This document shows positions 14,220 through 16,198 of a DNA stretch of 16,198 bases, one piece after another. The position numbers and the translations under genes were made by a program. The stretch is from Gammaproteobacteria bacterium (GTDB taxonomy: Bacteria > Pseudomonadota > Gammaproteobacteria > Nitrosococcales > Methylophagaceae): assembly GCA_003645385.1 (NCBI GenBank), contig QNEY01000012.1, positions 1 through 16,198 on the forward strand. Direction: 5' to 3'. The notes below the pieces were generated by a model that was given only the letters and a program-made list of their open reading frames with translations, was not told where the DNA came from and searched no databases. Positions within the stretch are counted from its first letter, which is position 1. Every line of letters begins with the position of its first letter.

Positions 14220-15559
14220 AAACTGTCATTTCCTTTTAATGGAATCAAAACTCGTACTTGTAAGCCCCTACCTTCTTCAGTATCAAAGGCAATTCTCCCC
14301 CCTAAAGCTGAGACTCGCTCACGCATGCCAATCAAACCAAAACCCCTTATCAGGTTTGCATTTAAACCAACACCATTATCGGTAACAGAGAATTTTAATG
14401 TCTCTTCATCTCTCCGCATTTCTACTTTTACATGGCTGGCTTTGGCATGACGAACACAATTAGTTGTACATTCCTGAATAATTCGATAGACAGTCACTTG
14501 CAGGGTATCAGGCAAATCCCGACAATCTCCGACAAAATCCCATTCCCAATCAATTTCAGGCTGCCTGTCACGCCAGTTTCGCAGCATATCTCGTAAAGCA
14601 TCTGTCAGACCCAGATCATCTAGAGTCATCGGTCGTAATCGGCTTAGCATTTTACGTACTAAAGATTGAATATGATTAGTTATTGTTTTTACAGAACCGA
14701 CCTTTTGCTCTACCTCTGTCAAAAGATGAGCATTTGCAATACGTTCTATGTCAGCTAGATCTACCCGAATACCAAATAAACATGGTCCTAATTCATCATG
14801 GAGTTCACGTGCTAATTCTCTACGCTCTGTTTCTTGAACAGCCAGCATATTTCCCGCTAAAGCATGATTTTCTACCATTGTTTTTTCCAAAACACCAGCC
14901 ATATGATTAAAGCGATTCTGAATAGGAGTTAACTCTTTTACTACTGATGTTTCAACTCGAGCAGAGAAATCCCCTTTTTCCAATTTTCCCAAAGCATCAG
15001 AAAGCTCTCCCAGAGGTTTAAGGCCTTGACGTAAAGCCATATAAATCAGACCCACAATTAAAACTAAGAAAAAGCTCCCTAGCGAGATTAACACCTGTAC
15101 ATCTCGCCACACCTCCATTACCTCATCACTAGGATCTGCTTCAACAACTAAATAACCATAAGACTTACTGCCTTTTGTAATCAATCGTCTGAAAGCAACG
15201 GCCTCAGGTTCCATCATTTTGATAAACCAATTTGGCGCATCGGGTTTGCTGATAAAATTGGCATGTTCTTCAACTCCAATTAATGGTTTACCATTCATAT
15301 CTTCAAACCAGGCACGAATATGTCTAGTCCCTTTAACACTGTCAACTATCAATGTTAATCGCTCACCTAAATCATTTGAAAACCGTAAGGTTGGCAATGC
15401 ATTAATCAACAACCCCTTCGCTAACTGAGTGCTTGATTTCATTTCAGACACCAATGCTTGCCGAGCATTTTGTACCATAAAATATCCAGCTGCCGCGAAG
15501 TTAATCACCAATATAATGGTCACAATTACTACTATGCGAAATTTTAAGCTCATAATCAT
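14216..15559 (-). CDS. Membrane sensor histidine kinase, NarX/UhpB (HisKA_3) class, MoxY-like sensor
   Basis: A 447-residue kinase. Membrane helix 1 (about 7-28), periplasmic domain (about 30-152) whose NARQALVSEMKSSTQLA opening resembles the LapD/MoxY N-terminal domain, membrane helix 2 (about 155-176), HAMP (about 177-228), dimerisation helix with phospho-His254 in RRELARELHDELGP, and HATPase with N-box ECTTNCVRHAKA (363-374), DNGVG (394-398) and GFGLIGMRER (407-416). All catalytic motifs are intact. MoxY is the methanol-oxidation kinase of Paracoccus; the resemblance suggests, without proving, a similar signal. The start at 15559 and a second ATG at 15553 cannot be told apart; neither has a good ribosome site. 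Confidence 0.92.
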   Translation of the reverse strand: MIMSLKFRIVVIVTIILVINFAAAGYFMVQNARQALVSEMKSSTQLAKGLLINALPTLRFSNDLGERLTLIVDSVKGTRHIRAWFEDMNGKPLIGVEEHANFISKPDAPNWFIKMMEPEAVAFRRLITKGSKSYGYLVVEADPSDEVMEVWRDVQVLISLGSFFLVLIVGLIYMALRQGLKPLGELSDALGKLEKGDFSARVETSVVKELTPIQNRFNHMAGVLEKTMVENHALAGNMLAVQETERRELARELHDELGPCLFGIRVDLADIERIANAHLLTEVEQKVGSVKTITNHIQSLVRKMLSRLRPMTLDDLGLTDALRDMLRNWRDRQPEIDWEWDFVGDCRDLPDTLQVTVYRIIQECTTNCVRHAKASHVKVEMRRDEETLKFSVTDNGVGLNANLIRGFGLIGMRERVSALGGRIAFDTEEGRGLQVRVLIPLKGNDSL

Positions 15560-15585
15560 CGGTATTTAGATAAATATAAGCTAGA

Positions 15586-15594
15586 ATTATCGCA
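15586..15594 (-). promoter_or_regulatory. Candidate extended -10 of the kinase-regulator operon
   Basis: Minus-strand TGC-GATAAT about 27 bp before the kinase start, in the 104-bp gap divergent from hemL. No good -35, as is common for extended -10 promoters. Confidence 0.3.
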
Positions 15595-15663
15595 CATCTT
15601 TAATTTATTGGTCTTTGCATAATTTAAATACAAAAGATCAGTTAAACCATTTAGGAACCAACG

Positions 15664-16198
15664 ATGAAAACCAATCACGATCTCTTTACTCAGGCCCAAC
15701 ACCACATCCCTGGGGGTGTAAACTCACCTGTTCGTGCCTTTAAAGGTGTCGGTGGAGACCCCATTGTTTTCCGTGAAGGTAAAGGTGCCTGGATAACGGA
15801 TGCCGAAGGCAAGCGTTACATTGACTATATAGGTTCGTGGGGACCGATGATTTTAGGTCATGCCCATCCTGAAGTTATTAATGCCGTACAACAGTCAGCA
15901 TCAAATGGTTTGGGCTTTGGTGCCCCAACTGAAATCGAAATCGAAATGGCTGATACTCTATGCCAACTAGTGCCTTCAATGGAGCTGGTTCGTATGGTCA
16001 GCTCAGGTACTGAAGCTACTATGAGCGCCATTCGTCTAGCACGTGGCTTTACCAATCGCGACAAAATTGTCAAGTTTGAAGGTTGTTATCATGGTCATGC
16101 TGATTCTTTGTTGGTTAAAGCCGGATCAGGTGCTCTCACACTAGGTGTTCCCTCATCAGCCGGTGTGCCCGCATCATTAGCCGAACATACCTTAACCC
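15664..16198 (+). CDS. hemL: Glutamate-1-semialdehyde 2,1-aminomutase (HemL), 5' part, cut by right edge
   Basis: PLP/PMP enzyme of the C5 tetrapyrrole route, converting glutamate 1-semialdehyde to 5-aminolevulinate in the cytoplasm. I translated the frame by hand: 178 codons, less than half of the usual length near 426. Visible: HHIPGGVNSPVRAFKGVGG (about 13-31), DAEGKRYIDYIGSWGPMILGH, GLGFGAPTEIEIEMA, SSGTEATMSAIRLARG (cofactor phosphate loop, about 118-133) and KFEGCYHGHADSLL, ending with SAGVPASLAEHT. The PLP lysine lies beyond the window. TTAGGA is 9 bases before ATG. Divergent from the kinase. Confidence 0.96.
   Translation, partial: MKTNHDLFTQAQHHIPGGVNSPVRAFKGVGGDPIVFREGKGAWITDAEGKRYIDYIGSWGPMILGHAHPEVINAVQQSASNGLGFGAPTEIEIEMADTLCQLVPSMELVRMVSSGTEATMSAIRLARGFTNRDKIVKFEGCYHGHADSLLVKAGSGALTLGVPSSAGVPASLAEHTLT

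Noticed and set aside
15858..16073. 71-codon minus-strand frame within hemL
   Set aside because: It is the reverse strand of a clearly recognisable HemL coding sequence with no features of its own.

Overview
The window looks like chromosome of an AT-rich gammaproteobacterium, probably marine. ParE and HemL read as typical gammaproteobacterial housekeeping proteins. The TonB cluster has the DUF3450-TtpC-ExbB-ExbD-TonB-TPR layout known from Vibrio, Shewanella and related bacteria. The sensor kinase appears to have a MoxY-like N-terminus, which with the base composition would fit a methylotroph such as Methylophaga; that genus guess is inference only. I see no insertion sequence, tRNA, rRNA, CRISPR array or phage gene.

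Layout from left to right. The 5' 528 codons of parE run off the left edge on the minus strand. Divergent from it is a plus-strand pair: a small DUF2892 membrane protein and a secreted DUF3365-type haem c protein. These converge with a 65-residue winged-helix protein (DUF2582) across a strong hairpin terminator. Next comes a minus-strand ovothiol block, read right to left: ovoA (5-histidylcysteine sulfoxide synthase fused to a methyltransferase), ovoB (PLP C-S lyase, start overlapping the ovoA stop) and a rhomboid protease overlapping ovoB. Upstream of ovoA lie a sigma70-like promoter and an interrupted palindrome.

Upstream again is a tightly packed minus-strand energy-transduction operon: DUF3450 protein, TtpC, ExbB, ExbD, TonB and a periplasmic TPR protein, followed by a small class II aldolase whose start overlaps the TPR gene. 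A 387-bp intergenic region before it carries an intrinsic terminator, two further inverted repeats and one tiny possible ORF. Beyond it is a signalling block, also minus strand: histidine kinase, NarL-type response regulator (ATGA overlap) and a lipoprotein gene with an in-frame run of nine G. Finally hemL starts on the plus strand and runs off the right edge.

How the genes work together: OvoA and OvoB should make 5-thiohistidine from histidine, cysteine and O2, and the OvoA methyltransferase should finish ovothiol A. The TonB cluster should power one or more outer-membrane receptors encoded elsewhere. The two-component system probably controls targets not identified here. The most interesting points are the ovothiol operon with a coupled rhomboid protease and a possible operator, the poly-G tract in the lipoprotein, and the structured intergenic region before the TonB operon.
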